A program made the position numbers and the translations under genes. Of a stretch of 64,000 bases of DNA, positions 11,550-28,079 are shown in pieces (within the stretch, counting starts at the first letter, position 1; each line of letters begins with the position of its first letter). Location of the stretch: contig NZ_PNOR01000005.1 of NCBI RefSeq assembly GCF_002869765.1, forward strand, positions 84,535-148,534, written 5' to 3'. Under the pieces are notes generated by a model, which was not told where the DNA came from, made no database searches, and saw only the letters and a list, made by a program, of their open reading frames with translations. The stretch is from Deinococcus planocerae. Lineage in GTDB: Bacteria; Deinococcota; Deinococci; Deinococcales; Deinococcaceae.

Positions 11550-12641
11550 GAACGGCGCTCACGCCCCGCCCCGCCCCCGCCGGACCCGGGAGAGGGGCAT
11601 TCGGACGCCGCGCAGGCGCTGAGGCGCCGGGCCTACCTGGGCGCCGTGACGCTGGTGGCCCCCGCCCTGGGGGTGGTCTGGGGGTTGCAGGCCCGGCAGC
11701 CGGGGCCCGACCCCTTCGTGGTGTTCGGGCACCCCGCGCTGCTGGCGCTGTGCGCCTGGGGGGCGGCGTGGCTGCTGCGGGGGGGCGCGCTGCTCCCCGC
11801 CGAGCGGGTGGTCGCGGTGGCCGTCACGCTGGCGCTGCTCGGCAGGCTCGCCCTGGCGCTGACCGGACCGGGCGACGAGGCCTTCGGGCGGCTCAACGAG
11901 ACGTGCTGGCTGCTCGTGGTGGTGGCGTGCGTGGGGTTTTTGATGTTCAGCGCCCGCCAAGGGCTGTGGGTGGCGGGGGGGCTGTACGCCCTGACGGTGC
12001 TCGCTCCCTGGGTGGCGGGAGCGGGAGAGGCGCGGCTCTTGCAGGTGCAGCTCACCTGCGGGGTGGTGCTCGCGCTGCTCTACAGCCTGGCGTGGTACCG
12101 CGAGCGCTTCCTTGCCGAGCGCGGCGAGCGCCTCTCGCTGGAGCGGCTGGCGAACACCGATCCCCTGACCGGGCTCCCCAACCGCCGGGCGCTGTACTCC
12201 GCCGTGGGGGCGCTGCTCTCCGGGGACGGGGGCGGGTGCCTGATCCTCTTTGACCTCGACCACTTCAAGCGGGTCAACGACCTGCACGGCCACGGGGCGG
12301 GCGACGAGGTGCTCGTGGGGGCCGCGAGGCGGGTGCGGGGGGCGCTGCGGGGCGGCGACCACTTCGGGCGCTGGGGCGGCGAGGAATTTCTGGTCGTGCT
12401 GCCCGGCCTGGACCTGGAGGCGGGCGCGGCGGTGGCCGAGCGGCTGCGCCTGTGCCTCGCCGCCCGGCCTTTCGGGGCGGTGGGGCGGGTCACCGCGAGT
12501 TTCGGGGTGGCGGGGGTGGGCCCCGGGGACGACCTCAGCCGCTGCACCGCCCGCGCGGACGCGGCCCTCTACCGGGCGAAGGCGGCGGGGCGCGACCGGG
12601 TGGCGTGCGAGGGCGAACCCGAGCGTGAGGGGGTGGTCTGA
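11547..12641 (+). CDS. Membrane-anchored diguanylate cyclase (GGDEF)
   Basis: 364 aa. The N-terminal half (residues 28-195) has five to six hydrophobic segments, a membrane sensor module of no named family that I recognise. A short helical linker ([19 protein letters not shown]) leads to a GGDEF domain starting [12 protein letters not shown]. The active loop reads RWGGEEF, a functional GGEEF variant. An RxxD inhibitory site (RGGD) stands five residues before it, so product inhibition by c-di-GMP is likely. Enzyme class: 2 GTP to c-di-GMP. The ATG at 11547 overlaps the stop of a 9-aa leader ORF. It converges on lysC with only 4 bp between stops. Confidence 0.9.
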   Translation: MERRSRPAPPPPDPGEGHSDAAQALRRRAYLGAVTLVAPALGVVWGLQARQPGPDPFVVFGHPALLALCAWGAAWLLRGGALLPAERVVAVAVTLALLGRLALALTGPGDEAFGRLNETCWLLVVVACVGFLMFSARQGLWVAGGLYALTVLAPWVAGAGEARLLQVQLTCGVVLALLYSLAWYRERFLAERGERLSLERLANTDPLTGLPNRRALYSAVGALLSGDGGGCLILFDLDHFKRVNDLHGHGAGDEVLVGAARRVRGALRGGDHFGRWGGEEFLVVLPGLDLEAGAAVAERLRLCLAARPFGAVGRVTASFGVAGVGPGDDLSRCTARADAALYRAKAAGRDRVACEGEPEREGVV

Positions 12642-12645
12642 GCGC

Positions 12646-14058
<1,413 letters not shown>

Positions 14059-14131
14059 GCCGGGCATGATAAGGCCCGCCCTCGGGGCCTGGCGGGCGGG
14101 CGGTCTGGGCAGGAGGCGGGGGGGCAGGGCC

Positions 14132-14908
14132 TCAGCCGGGGGGCGGGGCGGTGGTGCCCAGGGCCGCCGTCACCGCGAGCACCCCGAGGAGCAGCCCGGC
14201 CTCCAGGGAGAGGGCCGCGCGCAGGTGTCCCCGCCCGGCGAAGGCGCGCCGAACGAGCCCGGCGGCGAGCAGCCCCGCGGCGAAAAGCCCGAGCTTGAGG
14301 AGCAGGATGCGCCCGTAACCGCTCTCTCGCAGGGCGAGGGGCGAGCCCGCGTGCGCGAGGGTGAGGACGGCCCCGCTGGCGGCGAGCACCCCCACGCAGG
14401 CCAGCGCGACGGGCGTGAAGCGCCGGGCCTGGGCGGGGGTGGGGGCGGGGTGGGTGAGCAGGGCGAGGACGCCGCCCAGCCACACCCCCATCGCGCCCGC
14501 GTGCAGGGCGGTGAGGGCGCGCAGGCCCGGGCCGTGGGCGGCGCCGTGCCCGACGCCCGCCACGCCCCACAGCAGCAGGGCGGCGGGGGGCAGCAACAAG
14601 GGCGCCGCCCACCCCCGCCGCTCGGCGGCGAGGAGCAGGCCGCCGCCGAGGACCCCGGTGAGGACGGCCCGGCCCGGCCCGGCGCCCGTGACGTACGCCA
14701 GGGTGTCCCCGGGGGTGAGGAAGCCGAGGCGGGCGAGGGTCCAGCCGACCTCCAGCGCGGCCCACAGGGCGAGCAGGACCAGGCCGAGCGCGGACGGGCG
14801 GGGCGCGGGGTGGCCGGCGGTGAGAACTCGGCGGGCGAAGACCCCCCCGAGGAGGAGCAGCGTGCCCAGCGAGCCGAGCAGGTGGGCGGCGGCGAGGGCC
14901 GGGATCAA
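14132..14908 (-). CDS. CopD-family copper membrane protein
   Basis: 258 aa, almost entirely hydrophobic, with about eight predicted membrane segments. [25 protein letters not shown] near residue 125 and [13 protein letters not shown] near residue 200 match the CopD/YcnJ/PcoD pattern with conserved His residues. CopD proteins work with CopC in copper transport across the inner membrane. The start appears to be TTG 14908, only 7 nt after the copC stop, with no alternative ATG or GTG nearby. It is last in a four-gene minus-strand copper cluster. Confidence 0.85.
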   Translation of the reverse strand: MIPALAAAHLLGSLGTLLLLGGVFARRVLTAGHPAPRPSALGLVLLALWAALEVGWTLARLGFLTPGDTLAYVTGAGPGRAVLTGVLGGGLLLAAERRGWAAPLLLPPAALLLWGVAGVGHGAAHGPGLRALTALHAGAMGVWLGGVLALLTHPAPTPAQARRFTPVALACVGVLAASGAVLTLAHAGSPLALRESGYGRILLLKLGLFAAGLLAAGLVRRAFAGRGHLRAALSLEAGLLLGVLAVTAALGTTAPPPG

Positions 14909-14915
14909 GCGGGCC

Positions 14916-15311
14916 TCACCGCACGCGGAAGACGGAGTGGCCGCCCACCGGGTGGCCGTCTTCCGAGAGCAGGCGCCAGACGATCAGGTAGGCCCCGGGC
15001 CGCAGCCCCGCGCGCAGGGGCACCTCGACGCGGGCGGCCATCCCGCCCCGGGTGGGGGCGGCGTCGGCGCGGGAGGCGTCGTTCCGGCGCGCGAGGGCGG
15101 CGGCGGCGGTCTGGTCCGCGTCCGCCCCGGCGGGCAGGGGCACGACCTTGAAGGTGGAAAATTTCAGGTCGACGGGCTCGCTGAAGGTCAGGGTGACCTT
15201 CTTGGGGGCCGGTACCCGGGCGTTGGCGGCGGGCGTCACCGAGGTGACCTCGGTGTGGGCGAGGGCCGAGCCGAGCAGGAGGGCGGCGAGCAGGGAAAGC
15301 AGGGGTCGCAT
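14916..15311 (-). CDS. CopC-family periplasmic copper-binding protein
   Basis: 131 aa with a signal peptide ([18 protein letters not shown]) cleaved before His. The new N-terminal HTEV supplies the classic CopC Cu(II) amino-terminal ligand, and [14 protein letters not shown] holds the C-terminal His ligands. The fold is a small beta barrel ([18 protein letters not shown]). There is an odd Ala/Asp/Arg-rich insert in the middle (about residues 65-87). It lies 7 nt from copD and 48 nt after the YcnI-like gene, in the same operon. Confidence 0.88.
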   Translation of the reverse strand: MRPLLSLLAALLLGSALAHTEVTSVTPAANARVPAPKKVTLTFSEPVDLKFSTFKVVPLPAGADADQTAAAALARRNDASRADAAPTRGGMAARVEVPLRAGLRPGAYLIVWRLLSEDGHPVGGHSVFRVR

Positions 15312-15359
15312 GGGGGTCCTTTCGGTGGGGGGAGGGCGGGTCTCCTCTCCCCCGGGGGC

Positions 15360-15806
15360 TCACTTGAGGGTCGTCCGGCTCGCGGGGGCCTGTTCGGGGT
15401 CGCTGTCGTCCCAGAGGGCAACCGTGCCGTCGGCGTAGGTCTGGTAGACCTTCCAGCTCAGGGTTCCGGCCTGTTCTGGATTGCGCGCCTGGAAGAAGAA
15501 GCGGGCGTACTCCTGGGGCGCGACGCGGCCCCGCCAGGTCACCTCGGTGACGAGCCCGGCGCCGCTCGTCTTCACCGTTCGCAGGAAGCCGGGCGTCACC
15601 TGGAAGCGGGTGATCGTCACGCCCGGCGGAACGACGAGACGAATCTGGGTGGTGGCGACGCTTTTCTCGGTCGGCACGTGGAGGCGGTAGGTCTCGGAGG
15701 CGCCGACCCGGCTCTCGGTCAGCCCCGTCTCGGTGCGGACGGTGGCGTGCGCGGCGGCGACGGGCAGGAGCAGGGCGAAAACGAGCGGCAGGCTGCGGGT
15801 GGGCAT
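15360..15806 (-). CDS. YcnI-like (DUF1775) copper-associated secreted protein
   Basis: 148 aa. A signal peptide ([21 protein letters not shown]) is followed by the YcnI-like domain: [36 protein letters not shown], and a conserved Trp near [15 protein letters not shown]. YcnI domains bind copper through the mature N-terminal His (here most likely His in AAHAT) and occur beside CopC and CopD genes, exactly as here. Most family members have a C-terminal membrane anchor; this one ends soon after the domain. Start ATG 15806 is chosen for the signal peptide. Confidence 0.85.
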   Translation of the reverse strand: MPTRSLPLVFALLLPVAAAHATVRTETGLTESRVGASETYRLHVPTEKSVATTQIRLVVPPGVTITRFQVTPGFLRTVKTSGAGLVTEVTWRGRVAPQEYARFFFQARNPEQAGTLSWKVYQTYADGTVALWDDSDPEQAPASRTTLK

Positions 15807-15917
15807 GGGGTCTCCAGTGGATGAGGCGCGCCGCTCCGGGGCCGGAGGGCGAGGACGGAACACGGGGCACGGCGGGGCCCCCGGGGTCAACACGGCGGCA
15901 CCCGCGCGGGCGCGGTC

Positions 15918-16298
15918 TCAGAGGAACGCGGCGGGGGGCGGCGCCCGGGCCCGGAGCCGGGTCGGCGGGCCGTGGGCGGGACGCGGCGCCGGGGCACGCG
16001 CCACGGGCGGGGCGGGCGCGGCAGGATGAAGGCCCACTCCCGGCTCGGCGGCCAGGGCGAAGGCCCCCGTCAGGCAGAACAGGCAGTGGGCCCCGTGAGG
16101 GGAGGCCGGGGGAACGGGGTGGTGCGCCTCCTCCGGCTGCCCAGCCCCCGGGCAGTGGACGGCGACTTCTCCCGCCCGGGCGGGCCGCTCTCCCCCACCC
16201 GCGACCGGACCCAGGCGCAGGGGGTACGCGAACGCGGCGGCAAGGACGAGCAGGGCCGCCAGCGTGCGCGTCAGGGGGTAGGGCCTCGGGCGGGGCAC
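15918..16298 (-). CDS. DUF2946-like small membrane protein, first gene of copper cluster
   Basis: 126 aa from GTG 16298. One N-terminal hydrophobic segment (TLAALLVLAAAFAYPL) precedes a Cys/His-containing core, HGAHCLFCLTGAFAL, that matches the CPxC-like heart of DUF2946 proteins. These are often found beside copper genes, with a proposed metal-binding role. The C-terminus is Pro/Ala/Arg-rich. The GTG start is supported by a leaderless -10 box TAGATT (16306-16311, minus strand) with a 7-nt gap. It lies 111 nt upstream of the YcnI-like gene and is divergent from gap. Confidence 0.65.
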   Translation of the reverse strand: MPRPRPYPLTRTLAALLVLAAAFAYPLRLGPVAGGGERPARAGEVAVHCPGAGQPEEAHHPVPPASPHGAHCLFCLTGAFALAAEPGVGLHPAAPAPPVARAPAPRPAHGPPTRLRARAPPPAAFL

Positions 16299-16367
16299 GG
16301 CGTTCAATCTAGAGTGTCGGCGGGCTGGAGGGAGGCGGAGAGGCCTACACCTGGGGCTACCATTTAT

Positions 16368-16380
16368 TTGTATTAATTTA
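16368..16380 (+). repeat. AT-rich intergenic repeat, copy 2
   Basis: TTGTATTAATTTA, identical to 7829-7841. It lies in the divergent region between the copper cluster and gap, embedded in a 20-nt AT-rich stretch starting at 16362. Confidence 0.6.
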
Positions 16381-16385
16381 TGTGA

Positions 16386-17531
<1,146 letters not shown>

Positions 17532-17537
17532 GGGGCG

Positions 17538-17584
17538 AAAGGCGGATGGCAGAAGGCCGAGGCTTCCCTTCTGCCATCCGCTTT
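17538..17584. repeat. Long hairpin between gap and pgk, intergenic repeat family
   Basis: AAAGGCGGATGGCAGAAGG (17538-17556) pairs with CCTTCTGCCATCCGCTTT (17567-17584) with one bulged base. A related element, AGGCAGATGGCGAAGG, occurs after clpC at 54463. It probably marks a small repeat family. Here it could shape mRNA processing or partial termination between gap and pgk. Confidence 0.6.
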
Positions 17585-17609
17585 GTGCCTTCGGCCACAA
17601 GGAGGAACC

Positions 17610-18779
<1,170 letters not shown>

Positions 18780-18859
18780 GAGCCGTCAGCGATCAGCTTT
18801 CAGCCGCATAAAGCGAGGGCTCTCGCCTACCGAAGACTGACCGCTCCCCAGGAGGAACC

Positions 18860-19600
18860 ATGACCAAACCCAGAACCCTGCTTGCATTGAACTGGAAGAT
18901 GAACAAGACGCCCACCGAGGCCAAAGCCTGGGCGCGCGACCTCGCGGGGGAGTTCACGCGGGGGAGCGCCGAACTCGCGGTGATGGCCCCGGCGATCAGC
19001 CTGCCCGGCCTCAAGGAGACGCTGCCCGGCGGCGTGGACGTGGGCGGTCAGGACGTGTCGCCGCACGAGTCGGGAGCGTACACGGGCGAGGTCAGCGCGG
19101 CGATGCTGCGGGACGTGAACGCGACCTACGTGGTCGTCGGCCACTCCGAGCGGCGCGAGTACCACGGGGAGACGGACGCGCTGGTGGCCGCCAAGGCGCG
19201 GCAGGCGCAGGCACACGGGCTCACCCCCATCGTCTGCGTCGGCGAGGGGCTGGACGTGCGCGAGCGCGGGGAGCACGTCAGTTATACGCTCGCCCAGCTC
19301 CGCGGCAGCCTGGAGGGCGTGGGCGAGAACGTGGTGATCGCCTACGAGCCCGTCTGGGCCATCGGCACGGGCAAGACGGCCACCGCCCAGGACGCGGAGG
19401 AACTCGCCGCCGCGATCCGGGAGGCGCTGCGGGAGCTGTACGGGGAAACCGCCGACAGCCTGCGGGTGCTGTACGGCGGCAGCGTCAAGCCCGACAACAT
19501 CGCCTCGATCTGCGCGCAGCCCAACGTGAACGGCGCCCTGGTCGGCGGGGCGAGCCTGAAGGTGGCGGACGTGCTGGGAATGAACGACGCGCTGAGGTGA
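18860..19600 (+). CDS. tpiA: Triosephosphate isomerase
   Basis: 246 aa. Interconverts dihydroxyacetone phosphate and glyceraldehyde 3-phosphate. Visible catalytic elements are LNWKMN (Lys), VGHSERRE (His), and [14 protein letters not shown] (Glu plus flexible loop 6), then YGGSVKPDN for phosphate binding. Start ATG 18860 follows CAGGAGG. It ends the gap-pgk-tpiA run. About 165 bp before asnS contain the third AT-rich repeat and the asnS promoter. Confidence 0.97.
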   Translation: MTKPRTLLALNWKMNKTPTEAKAWARDLAGEFTRGSAELAVMAPAISLPGLKETLPGGVDVGGQDVSPHESGAYTGEVSAAMLRDVNATYVVVGHSERREYHGETDALVAAKARQAQAHGLTPIVCVGEGLDVRERGEHVSYTLAQLRGSLEGVGENVVIAYEPVWAIGTGKTATAQDAEELAAAIREALRELYGETADSLRVLYGGSVKPDNIASICAQPNVNGALVGGASLKVADVLGMNDALR

Positions 19601-19663
19601 GCGCGGGTAGCCTCTCCCCCACTCAGGACAGAGTGGGGGCTGATTTCGAGATGCTAGTGAATT

Positions 19664-19677
19664 TTGTATTTAATTTA
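19664..19677 (+). repeat. AT-rich intergenic repeat, copy 3
   Basis: TTGTATTTAATTTA, the same as copies at 7829 and 16368 apart from one inserted T. It lies between tpiA and asnS, about 75 bp upstream of the asnS -10 box. Confidence 0.55.
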
Positions 19678-19765
19678 GGCACTGGTGATTTTTATCTTTT
19701 GACTTGACGATGACTCTTCCTGACCTTGCCCGGACGGCCCGTGCCCTCCCCGTATACTTCCGCTC

Positions 19766-21109
<1,344 letters not shown>

Positions 21110-21140
21110 GGGAACGTCAGGGCTGCGCTAGATTGGCCGC

Positions 21141-22031
21141 ATGATCGCCTACAGCGAGGTGAGTGCTTTCACCGACACGCCGGGGCAGGGCAACCGGGCG
21201 GGGGTCGTGCTTGGGGCCGAGGGGCTGAGCGAGGCCGAGATGCAGGCCCTGGCCGCCTTCCTGGAGGCGCCCGAGACGGTGTTCGTGACGCGGATGGGGG
21301 GCGGGCGGGTGCGGGTGCGCTACTTCACGCCGACCCGGGAGATCGAGTTCTGCGGGCACGCGACGGTGGCGCTGGGCCTGACGCTCGCGCAGCGGGGGCA
21401 CTGGACGGCGGGAGACCTCGTGCTCGAAACGCTCGTCGGGCGCATTCCGCTGACCCTCGACACCGAGGCGGGGGTGCCCTCGCGGGTGTGGATGGAGCAG
21501 CGGAGCCTGGAGACGCGGCCCGCCGCGCGCGAAGTCCGGGCCGAACTCGCTGAGGCGCTGGGGGTGGACGAGCGGATGATCCACCGGGGGCTGCCGCTGG
21601 GAGTGGCGAGCACGGGGCTGTGGAGCGTGTTCGTGCCGCTGCTCGACCCCCTGATCCTCGACGGGCTGGAGCCGGACCTGCGCCGGATTCACCTGCTCAG
21701 CGACGCGTTGGACGTATGCAGCGTGTACGCCTACGCGCCGATGGGGGTCAACCGCTTCGCCGCGCGGGACTTCGCGCCCGCCGTGGGCATTCCGGAGGAC
21801 CCGGTGACGGGCAGCGCGGCGGGGGCGCTGCTGGCCCTGCTCGCCCGCGAGGGGCGGCTTCCGGTGCGCGGCGACCGGGCCTGCGGCGTGGTGTACCAGG
21901 GCCACGCCATCGGCTCACCCGGAGAGGTGGAGGTCGAGGTGACGCTCGCCGGGGCGAACTCGGTGGGGTGCGTCCGGGTCGGGGGCCGCGCCACCCTCGA
22001 CCGGGAGGGGTCCTGGACGCCGGGGCGGTAG
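21141..22031 (+). CDS. PhzF-family isomerase/epimerase-like protein
   Basis: 296 aa with the two-lobed diaminopimelate-epimerase fold. Family signatures: [15 protein letters not shown] at the N-terminus, the putative catalytic Glu in EAPETVFV (about residue 45), [11 protein letters not shown], and [16 protein letters not shown]. The substrate is not deducible; PhzF itself acts on a phenazine precursor, but most bacterial members are uncharacterised. ATG 21141 is preceded by TAGATT (21129-21134) with a 6-nt gap. Confidence 0.86.
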   Translation: MIAYSEVSAFTDTPGQGNRAGVVLGAEGLSEAEMQALAAFLEAPETVFVTRMGGGRVRVRYFTPTREIEFCGHATVALGLTLAQRGHWTAGDLVLETLVGRIPLTLDTEAGVPSRVWMEQRSLETRPAAREVRAELAEALGVDERMIHRGLPLGVASTGLWSVFVPLLDPLILDGLEPDLRRIHLLSDALDVCSVYAYAPMGVNRFAARDFAPAVGIPEDPVTGSAAGALLALLAREGRLPVRGDRACGVVYQGHAIGSPGEVEVEVTLAGANSVGCVRVGGRATLDREGSWTPGR

Positions 22032-22091
22032 CCGCCACCTGTCCAAGTTCCAGCGCCGGACGACCCGGGGGCGAAGCGTACACTGCCCCGG

Positions 22092-22886
22092 ATGTTGGGA
22101 CTTATCTGTGTGGATGTGGACGGCACCCTGATCGGGACGGGCAACACCGTGAGGGAGGACGTGTGGGCCGCGCTGGCGGACGCGCGCGCACAGGGCGTCC
22201 GCATCGCCCTGTGCAGCGGGCGGCCCGCCTTCGGCAACGCGCTGGGCTACGCGCGGCGGCTGGACCCGGACGGCTGGCACGTCTTCCAGAACGGGGCGTC
22301 CACCGTGAACGTGGGCAGCGGCGAGAGCCTCAGCGAGCCGCTGCCGGAGGAACCCCTCGCCACCCTGCTCGTGCGGGCGCGGGAGACCGGGAGGCTCCTG
22401 GAGGTCTACACGGATGACGACTTCGGGGTCACCCACCCCGGCGACCTCGCGCGGCGGCACGCCGACCTGCTGGGGGTGCCGTACACGCCGCAGGCCCCGG
22501 AGAGCCTGGTCGGCACCCGCGTCCGCGCCCAGTGGGTCGTGCCGCACGAGGAGGCCGCCGGGGTGCTGGCCGAGGCCTCCCCAGGGCTGGACGTGCATCC
22601 GGCGGGCAGCCCGGCGATGCCCGACATCCTCTTCATCAGCCTGACGCGCGCGGGCATCGGCAAGGGGAGCGCGGTCGCCCTGGTCGCCGCCCAGTACGGG
22701 GTGCCCCTCTCGCGCGTGATGATGGTAGGTGACGGCCACAACGACGTGACGGCCATGCGCGTCGTCGGCCACCCCGTGGCGATGGGCAACGCGGACGCCG
22801 AGGCGCGGGCCGCCGGGAGGTATCACGTCGCCCACGTGGACGACGGGGGACTGGCCCAGGCGGTGCGGCTGGCGTTGACGCTGTAG
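22092..22886 (+). CDS. HAD-superfamily hydrolase, Cof type
   Basis: 264 aa. It has the N-terminal DVDGTLIG nucleophile motif, SGRP near residue 38, and [22 protein letters not shown] with the C-terminal acidic motif. A C2-type cap lies between. Cof-type members dephosphorylate sugar phosphates and related small molecules. ATG 22092 has TACACT (22079-22084) 7 nt upstream. Its last 64 bp overlap the end of an opposing small gene. Confidence 0.88.
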   Translation: MLGLICVDVDGTLIGTGNTVREDVWAALADARAQGVRIALCSGRPAFGNALGYARRLDPDGWHVFQNGASTVNVGSGESLSEPLPEEPLATLLVRARETGRLLEVYTDDDFGVTHPGDLARRHADLLGVPYTPQAPESLVGTRVRAQWVVPHEEAAGVLAEASPGLDVHPAGSPAMPDILFISLTRAGIGKGSAVALVAAQYGVPLSRVMMVGDGHNDVTAMRVVGHPVAMGNADAEARAAGRYHVAHVDDGGLAQAVRLALTL

Positions 22887-23116
22887 CCGCGCGGGGCCCA
22901 ATTCTGGAGTCGGCCCTGCTTGACGCTCTCGACCGCTTTCCGGGCCCCCTCCAGGGACGGCACGGCGGCTCCGACGAGACCGAGGTCACTCAGGTAAGGT
23001 TCGGCCTGCATCGTTCCCACGTCGAGGGCCTCCTCGTGGGTGCGGTTCCAGGTCAAAGCGAAGAAGTACCACGTCGCGCTGACCTGGCGCACCGAGGCGT
23101 GAATCATGTTGTCCAC
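22823..23116 (-). CDS. Hypothetical protein, 97 aa
   Basis: The frame starts at GTG 23116 with a very strong Shine-Dalgarno (AAGGAGGAG) 2-4 nt before it; an ATG lies three codons further in. Residues 1-75 ([22 protein letters not shown] near the start, then [18 protein letters not shown]) look like a real folded protein. The last 20 residues are read antisense to the HAD gene and are low quality, so the tail may be an accidental extension. It follows an 86-aa gene by 43 bp, probably in one operon. I recognise no family. Confidence 0.6.
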   Translation of the reverse strand: MDNMIHASVRQVSATWYFFALTWNRTHEEALDVGTMQAEPYLSDLGLVGAAVPSLEGARKAVESVKQGRLQNWAPRGYSVNASRTAWASPPSSTWAT

Positions 23117-23159
23117 GGCTCCTCCTTGAGGGGCCTGCACGCTGGGGGAGCGCGGGAGG

Positions 23160-23420
23160 TCAGGGACGCGGGGGGAAGGCGAGGTGGCCCTCGAAGAGGC
23201 GCAGGCTGAACTTCCTGGGCTTTTTCTCGACGAGCGTGCCCCGCATCGGCCCGTGCTGGGTGTTGACCTGCACGTCACACCGCCCGCCGTTCTGGGCGCA
23301 GGCCTCGCCCAGCGCCTCGATGTCCGTCTCCAGGGTGCCCTTGGGCAGGCTGCTGAACTCGGCGAGGATGGTCAGGCGTTTGTTGGGCGCGACGTGGTAG
23401 TTGCCCTGGAGAGTCAGCAT
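23160..23420 (-). CDS. Hypothetical protein, 86 aa
   Basis: 86 aa, a mixed alpha/beta small protein (LTLQGNYHVAPNKRLTILAEF, then QVNTQHGPMRGTLVEKK). ATG 23420 has TAAGGT (23427-23432, minus strand) with a 6-nt gap that also contains GGAGAG, so both leaderless and SD-led reading are possible. Two cysteines (EACAQNGGRCDV) are present. No family recognised. It is followed on the same strand by the 97-aa gene. Confidence 0.6.
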   Translation of the reverse strand: MLTLQGNYHVAPNKRLTILAEFSSLPKGTLETDIEALGEACAQNGGRCDVQVNTQHGPMRGTLVEKKPRKFSLRLFEGHLAFPPRP

Positions 23421-23478
23421 CTCTCCACCTTAGGCGCTCCACCCGCCCGCGAATGGGGCTCCTAACCTTTACCTTTCG

Positions 23479-23811
23479 TTGGGGAGACCGCCCTCCTCGC
23501 GGGGCCGCACCCGCACCCCCCCGTCCGGACAAGCCCCGGAAGCGGAGGCCCGCACGATCCCCGGCATCCTGACCCTGAGATGGATGCCCGGCACCACCGA
23601 CCGCGTGCACTTCGACACCCTGGGACACACCTTCACCGTCTTGCCCAGAGACGTGCAGCACGTGGGCGTCCACTCCCCGAGCCCCCTGTCGGATCTGATA
23701 GGACCCCTGCGCCAGCACGTGACGCCCAGCGTGCCTGGCACCCACCGCGCCGCCTGGGTGAACGGGGGGGGCCGCGCGGGGGACGAACCCGTACCGGAAG
23801 AGGGGCCGTGA
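23479..23811 (+). CDS. Hypothetical protein, up to 110 aa
   Basis: The frame has strong G/C bias at third codon positions throughout, and its middle (TDRVHFDTLGHTFTVLPRDVQHVGVH) looks like coding sequence. The start is unclear: TTG 23479 gives 110 aa, ATG 23584 gives 75 aa. No Shine-Dalgarno or well-spaced -10 box decides. It sits between a divergent 86-aa gene and a convergent methyltransferase. No family recognised. Confidence 0.4.
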   Translation: MGRPPSSRGRTRTPPSGQAPEAEARTIPGILTLRWMPGTTDRVHFDTLGHTFTVLPRDVQHVGVHSPSPLSDLIGPLRQHVTPSVPGTHRAAWVNGGGRAGDEPVPEEGP

Positions 23812-23834
23812 CCCGTTCGCAGGGCGCCCAGCAG

Positions 23835-24455
23835 TTACCGGGAAGCGTCCGGTTCCGCCCCAGCGCGCACGCCGCGTGCCAGGCCGCCGCGCCAGAACAG
23901 GTCGATGCGAAAACGCCGCGCCGTGACCCCCCTGAACCCGGCAGCTTCCAGCAGCCTGCCCATCTCCGGGACCGTGTACACCCGCACGAGTTCGCGGTCG
24001 TTGAGCGAGACGAGCCGGGTAAAGCCGGGCAGGCCGTTGGGCACGTAGTCCTGAAGGGCGAGGGTGCCCCCGGGCCGCAACACCCGCCACCACTCACGCA
24101 GGGCGACCTCTGGGTCTCGCAGGTAGTGCAGGACGTTCAGGCAGGTCACGGCGTCCACCGAGGCGTCCGGCAGCGCGAGGGCCTCTGCGGGGGAGGCGAG
24201 GAGCGTCACGCCCTGACCGGCGAGGGTGCGGGAGGCCACCTCCCGCATTCCCGCGCTGGGCTCGGCGCCGATCAGCCGCGCCTCCGGGAAGCGGGTGCGG
24301 GCGAATGCGAGCAGGGTGCCCGTGCCGCAGCCCACGTCGAGCAGGGTGCCGGACCCCAGGGGTGGCAGCGCGTCCAGCACCTCGCGGGCCGTCCGCCGGG
24401 CGTAGCGGCCCCAGAGGCGGTCGTAAGTCGCGGCGAGACGGTCGTAGGCTCCCAT
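23835..24455 (-). CDS. Class I SAM-dependent methyltransferase
   Basis: 206 aa from ATG 24455. The Rossmann methyltransferase motif I is LLDVGCGTGTLLAFA (about residue 50), with GAEPSAGM and DAVTCLNVLHYLRDP as later motifs, close to the UbiE/Methyltransf_11 group. The C-terminus (WRGGLARGVRAGAEP) is degenerate-looking. The start is set by TACGCT (24462-24467, minus strand) 6 nt upstream, rather than by the in-frame ATG at 24500. Substrate unknown. Confidence 0.85.
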   Translation of the reverse strand: MGAYDRLAATYDRLWGRYARRTAREVLDALPPLGSGTLLDVGCGTGTLLAFARTRFPEARLIGAEPSAGMREVASRTLAGQGVTLLASPAEALALPDASVDAVTCLNVLHYLRDPEVALREWWRVLRPGGTLALQDYVPNGLPGFTRLVSLNDRELVRVYTVPEMGRLLEAAGFRGVTARRFRIDLFWRGGLARGVRAGAEPDASR

Positions 24456-24502
24456 GAGCCGAGCGTACCCCGGGAACTGTGCCTTCGATTTCGGAAACAA
24501 GC

Positions 24503-24537
24503 CCGGCCTCCCCTACCACACGGTACCGGGAGGCCGG
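24503..24537 (-). terminator. Intrinsic terminator of the cation antiporter gene
   Basis: CCGGCCTCCC (24503-24512) and GGGAGGCCGG (24528-24537) form a perfect 10-bp stem. Read on the minus strand it is followed by GCTTGTTT. It lies 8 bp past the antiporter stop. Confidence 0.8.
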
Positions 24538-24545
24538 TCACAACC

Positions 24546-25625
24546 TCACGCCACCGGGTAGAAGAACACCGCGAAGCCCAGGATCAGGTACACGCTCAGC
24601 AGCAGCAGGCCCTCCAGCCAGTTCGTCTCCCCGTCCCGCACGACGCTGTTGGCGATGATCACGGCGCCGAAGATGGCGACGAGTTCCAGGGGCGTCACGA
24701 CGAGGTTCATGGGCTGCCCGACGATCAGCCCGGCGAGGACGAGCAGCGGCGCGACGAGCAGGGCGACCTGCACGGTCGAGCCCAGGCTGATGGTCATGGA
24801 GAGGTCCATCTTGTTTCTCAGGGCGAACATGACGGCGGCGGCGTGCTCGGCGGCGTTGCCGATAATCGGAATCAGGATCAGGCCCACGAAGAACTCGGTG
24901 AGGCCGAGCGACTCGGTGGCGGCCTCCAGCGTGCCCACCAGGAACTCGGACATGAAGGCGACGGCGACGGTGGCCCCGGCGAGGGTGATCACGGCGCGCG
25001 GCACGCTCCAGAGGGGACCGCCCTCCTCGTCGTGGGCCCCCTCGTCGTCGGCGGTGGAGAGGATGTCGCGGTGGCTAACCAGGGTGAAGTAGATGTAGCC
25101 GACGTAGACGAGAATCAGGACGACGGCGGTGGCGTCGCTGAGATTCACGTCGAGGGCCGTCACCAGCTCGGGGGCCACCGCGCGCGCCGTGAGGTCGAAG
25201 ACGGTGGGGATCATCAGCGCGAGCACGCTGATCACGAGCAGGCTGGAGATCGTGCCCGCCGACTTGAGGTTGAAGCGCTGCTCCTTGTACTTCAGCCCGC
25301 CCAGGAAGACGGCGGCCCCCATGACGAGCAGGAGGTTCCCCAGGATCGAGCCCACGATGCTCGCCTTGACGACCTCCAGCTTGCCCGCGCTGAGCGCGAA
25401 AAAGGCGATGATCAGCTCGGTCGCGTTGCCGAAGGTGGCGTTCAGGAGCCCGCCCACCGTGCTGCCCGTCCGCACCGCGAGCTGCTCGGTCGCCTCGCCC
25501 ATGATGCCCGCGAGGGGCACGATGGCGAGGGCCGCGCTGAGAAAGATCAGGGTGGGGCTCCCGCCCGTGACCTCCAGAAAGACCGCGACCGGCAGGAAGA
25601 TCAGCAAGGCGTTGAGCCACTTCAT
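24546..25625 (-). CDS. CaCA-family Ca2+(cation)/H+ antiporter
   Basis: 359 aa with about ten or eleven membrane segments. The two inverted alpha-repeats that bind cation are clear: GNATELIIAFFAL (about residue 65) and GNAAEHAAAVMFALRNK (about residue 255). An acidic cytoplasmic loop, STADDEGAHDEEGG, separates the halves, as in CAX/ChaA exchangers. It probably exports Ca2+ in exchange for protons. ATG 25625 is chosen because TACACT (25633-25638, minus strand) lies 7 nt upstream. It diverges from recG. Confidence 0.9.
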   Translation of the reverse strand: MKWLNALLIFLPVAVFLEVTGGSPTLIFLSAALAIVPLAGIMGEATEQLAVRTGSTVGGLLNATFGNATELIIAFFALSAGKLEVVKASIVGSILGNLLLVMGAAVFLGGLKYKEQRFNLKSAGTISSLLVISVLALMIPTVFDLTARAVAPELVTALDVNLSDATAVVLILVYVGYIYFTLVSHRDILSTADDEGAHDEEGGPLWSVPRAVITLAGATVAVAFMSEFLVGTLEAATESLGLTEFFVGLILIPIIGNAAEHAAAVMFALRNKMDLSMTISLGSTVQVALLVAPLLVLAGLIVGQPMNLVVTPLELVAIFGAVIIANSVVRDGETNWLEGLLLLSVYLILGFAVFFYPVA

Positions 25626-25725
25626 GCGGGGCAGTGTACCGGGGGGGTGAGAGAGATCACCTTCACCGGGTCCTGAGGGGCGGACCACGAAGCGCGGCGG
25701 CGTCCTCTGCTAGCCTGCGCCCGGT

Positions 25726-28065
<2,340 letters not shown>

Positions 28066-28079
28066 GGGGTGCCCGGAGG

